Shown: piece by piece, positions 14,309-16,213 of the stretch
Layout of the letters: each line of letters begins with the position of its first letter
Numbering within the stretch: the stretch's first letter is position 1
Assembly: GCA_964579675.1 (NCBI GenBank)
Contig: CAZOIA010000127.1
Span: 1 to 16,213 of the forward strand
Length of the DNA: 16,213 bases
Source: CAZOIA01 sp964579675
Lineage (GTDB): Bacteria > Planctomycetota > Phycisphaerae > UBA1845 > PWPN01
Direction: 5' to 3'
Program-made: the position numbers and the translations under genes
The notes under the pieces: model-generated
What the model was told of the DNA's origin: nothing
Seen by the model: only the letters and a program-made list of their open reading frames with translations
Databases searched by the model: none

Positions 14309-16123
14309 TCACCCGGACGGCGCCGACGCGACGCGTTGCCGCTCATAGATCCGGACCACGGGTACGCGGTATACCCCGCGTCCCCGCCAGACGGTGTGGA
14401 CCGGCTCGGGCCGGAATCGATCGGCTAGCTGCTCGGCGGGCGGCATGTCCCGGTAGGTCACCTGGTTGTTGACGCCGACCAGCAGGAAGTCCGCGTCCTC
14501 GACGGCCGGGCCGCCCTTCGGGTCGGCCTGGGGAAGCCGCCGGACCAGCTCGAAGGCCGGCGGATGGTGATCGAAGAACGCGTCGATCACGTGGTCGTCC
14601 CACAAGTAGCTGACCACCCGCTGGCCCGGGGGCACATGCCCGGTGCACCAGCGCAGAGCATCTTCCGTCCCGTCGTTGGTGACCTGGATCAGGTTGCGAT
14701 ACCCTCGCGATTCAGCGCCCAGCCACCGGTCGCCGATGGTCTCGTATCCGTACAGGCCGAAGTCGGGATAGACGCGGACCACGCCCCACAGCAAGTACCC
14801 ACAAGAGATTACCACCACCGCGATCCATGCGGATCGCACCCGTTCGCGATCGCGGAGCCAGTGAGCCGCCCGCACGATAAAGGCCGACAGCATCAACACC
14901 AGCAGTGGATAGACGCTCATCAGGTAGAACGACTGGCGAACGGGCAACGTGGTGAGCAGCAGCACATACAGGCCCACCACCGCGAGCAGTACGCGCACGA
15001 CCGGCTCATGAGGCGATCGGACCCACGCCCACACCAGTGCCGCCACCGTCAACAGGCCCAGCGGCAATCCGAGTTTCAGCAGGATGATCCCACCGTAGAG
15101 CCGGACGGGGTCGATGAAGGTGGTCATCGCCAGCACGTGGTCCTGACGGATCAGTCGGCGGACGAGGGCCCGGGGCACTTCGCGCTGGATGACGTGTTCG
15201 GGAAACAGCACCAGGCACACGAGGACAGCCACCGCCGGAATCGCCAGCCAAGCTCGCCAGACGGGCCAGACCGCCGTCTCTTCGGCAGGCCGCCGCCGTA
15301 TCAGAAAGAATCGAACTGCCCCTTGCACGAGGAAGCTCAGCCCTGCGAGCCAGAACAGTTCTGCAATAAACACCGCCTCGCGATACCCCTGAACAATAGC
15401 CATGCCGACCAAGGGGAACAACAGGGCCGCAATCGCCCAGAACGCGACGCTTTGGTGCTCGGCCGGAAACACCCGCTTCTCGCTGCCATCCAACCCCGGC
15501 TCAGCCCGATACTGAAGCCAGTCACAGATCAGAAGCGGCGGGACCAGCAGAATGGTGTAGAACTTCGCCGCCAGCGCGATGCCCAGGGTCGCGCCAAGAA
15601 TGAGCACGCTGGGGGTATCCCGGCGGCAGAGATACCCGTGAAACGCGAGCACCGTCAGCAACACCGTCAGCGGGCAGAAGGCGTCGCCTTCGGTCAGAGC
15701 GGTCCGCGAGAAACCCATGAAATAAGGAGAGAACGCCAGCAGCCCGGCCGCCAACAGCCCCGCGGATCGCCCGAACCATCGCCGGCCGGCCAGGTAAGTC
15801 ACCACGATCGTGACCGCCCCGACGAGGATACTCACCCCGCGGGCCACCGACAGCGACGGGCCAAACCACGCGTACGCTCCCGCTGTCACGTACATGGGCA
15901 GCCGGGCCTGCGAGCCGTCGATGCCACTGCCCCACAGCGGATGCTCCAGCAGGGCCAGAGCGGCCAGGTGATCGTTCAGTTCGTCCCACTGAGTGTTGAC
16001 GTGCCGGACCGAACGCCACGCAACGATGGCAAACAAGCCGGCCAGGACCGGCACCGCAACCAGCGATAAGTTCCACCGGCGCGGTGAACCTCGATCCATC
16101 GTCGGCGATCCCTGCGCGGGCAT
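14309..16123 (-). CDS. ArnT/PMT-like integral-membrane glycosyltransferase
   Basis: This 604-residue polytopic protein matches the dolichyl/undecaprenyl-phosphate-sugar transferase (PMT_2/ArnT-like, GT-C) family, which moves a sugar from a lipid carrier to lipid, protein or glycan at the outer face of the membrane. It has a first helix at about 19-36, then the first external loop with the acidic pair Asp47-Glu48 (TQWDELNDH), many further helices to about residue 430, and a soluble C-terminal domain (about 440-604). The ATG at 16123 has no Shine-Dalgarno but lies six bases after TAGAAT, so a leaderless start is plausible; an alternative ATG at 16099 has AGGGA nine bases upstream and would shorten the protein by eight residues. 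The stop at 14309-14311 is two bases from the stop of the convergent GH109-type gene. Confidence 0.88.
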   Translation of the reverse strand: MPAQGSPTMDRGSPRRWNLSLVAVPVLAGLFAIVAWRSVRHVNTQWDELNDHLAALALLEHPLWGSGIDGSQARLPMYVTAGAYAWFGPSLSVARGVSILVGAVTIVVTYLAGRRWFGRSAGLLAAGLLAFSPYFMGFSRTALTEGDAFCPLTVLLTVLAFHGYLCRRDTPSVLILGATLGIALAAKFYTILLVPPLLICDWLQYRAEPGLDGSEKRVFPAEHQSVAFWAIAALLFPLVGMAIVQGYREAVFIAELFWLAGLSFLVQGAVRFFLIRRRPAEETAVWPVWRAWLAIPAVAVLVCLVLFPEHVIQREVPRALVRRLIRQDHVLAMTTFIDPVRLYGGIILLKLGLPLGLLTVAALVWAWVRSPHEPVVRVLLAVVGLYVLLLTTLPVRQSFYLMSVYPLLVLMLSAFIVRAAHWLRDRERVRSAWIAVVVISCGYLLWGVVRVYPDFGLYGYETIGDRWLGAESRGYRNLIQVTNDGTEDALRWCTGHVPPGQRVVSYLWDDHVIDAFFDHHPPAFELVRRLPQADPKGGPAVEDADFLLVGVNNQVTYRDMPPAEQLADRFRPEPVHTVWRGRGVYRVPVVRIYERQRVASAPSG

Positions 16124-16129
16124 ACGCGG

Positions 16130-16158
16130 ATTCTACGCCTACCGGCCGGACAATTCAC
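16130..16158 (-). promoter_or_regulatory. Possible promoter of the glycosyltransferase gene
   Basis: Minus-strand TAGAAT at 16135-16130 (5/6 to TATAAT) sits six bases before the ATG at 16123. At 17 bases upstream is GTGAAT (16158-16153), which shares only TGA with TTGACA. The -10 is good and the -35 weak. Upstream of this, to 16213, I see no gene. Confidence 0.4.
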
Positions 16159-16213
16159 CTGGGTGCGTGACAGTTCCGGCGGGGACCTTCGGGCGGAGAA
16201 GGGGACGGCACCT

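Overview
The window is high-GC bacterial DNA and most resembles a planctomycete, probably Phycisphaerae-like. Four pieces of sequence point that way: an RCC1-repeat surface protein ending in a dockerin-like double calcium loop, several metabolic enzymes carrying twin-arginine (Tat) signals, a GH109-type Gfo/Idh/MocA protein, and an excisionase-type helix-turn-helix fused to a PTS EIIA domain. This taxonomic call is inference from gene style, because no rRNA or other marker gene is present.

Layout. (1) 2-2800 (+): the 3' part of a large secreted protein with nineteen 39-residue RCC1-like repeats, a spacer domain and a C-terminal dockerin-like module. Its beginning lies before the window. (2) 2873-6694 (-): a tight three-gene operon encoding a receiver-only response regulator, a tandem-domain M16 zinc peptidase (start codon overlaps the previous stop as ATGA) and a cyclodeaminase/cyclohydrolase of the FTCD_C family. 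(3) 6781-7698 (-): a Tat-exported, probably lipid-anchored aldo/keto reductase. (4) 7947-8447 (-): a membrane-anchored thioredoxin-like protein whose promoter geometry predicts a leaderless mRNA. (5) 8617-14306 (+): a five-gene cluster of two tandem paralogous Tat-signal proteins resembling the L-fucose/L-arabinose isomerase fold, a HTH-EIIA fusion regulator, a 65-residue two-helix membrane protein and a Tat-signal GH109-type protein. (6) 14309-16123 (-): an ArnT/PMT-like polytopic glycosyltransferase, convergent with the cluster and separated from it by two bases.

How it may work together (inference): the + strand cluster at 8.6-14.3 kb reads as a sugar-processing locus whose enzymes are mostly sent across the cytoplasmic membrane by Tat. 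It has a GH109-type NAD-dependent glycosidase, two isomerase-like proteins, and a regulator that could sense PTS phosphorylation state without any local transporter. The nearby exported aldo/keto reductase would fit the same theme. The locus is the best candidate for something undescribed. The substrate cannot be deduced from the sequence.

Non-coding content is small and no gene-free stretch exceeds 300 bases. The notable non-coding items are a 16-bp direct repeat and two matched palindromic hairpins between the isomerase-like genes (10248-10334), and a recurring TACAAT -10-like element upstream of three minus-strand genes. No tRNA, rRNA, CRISPR array or transposase gene was seen.
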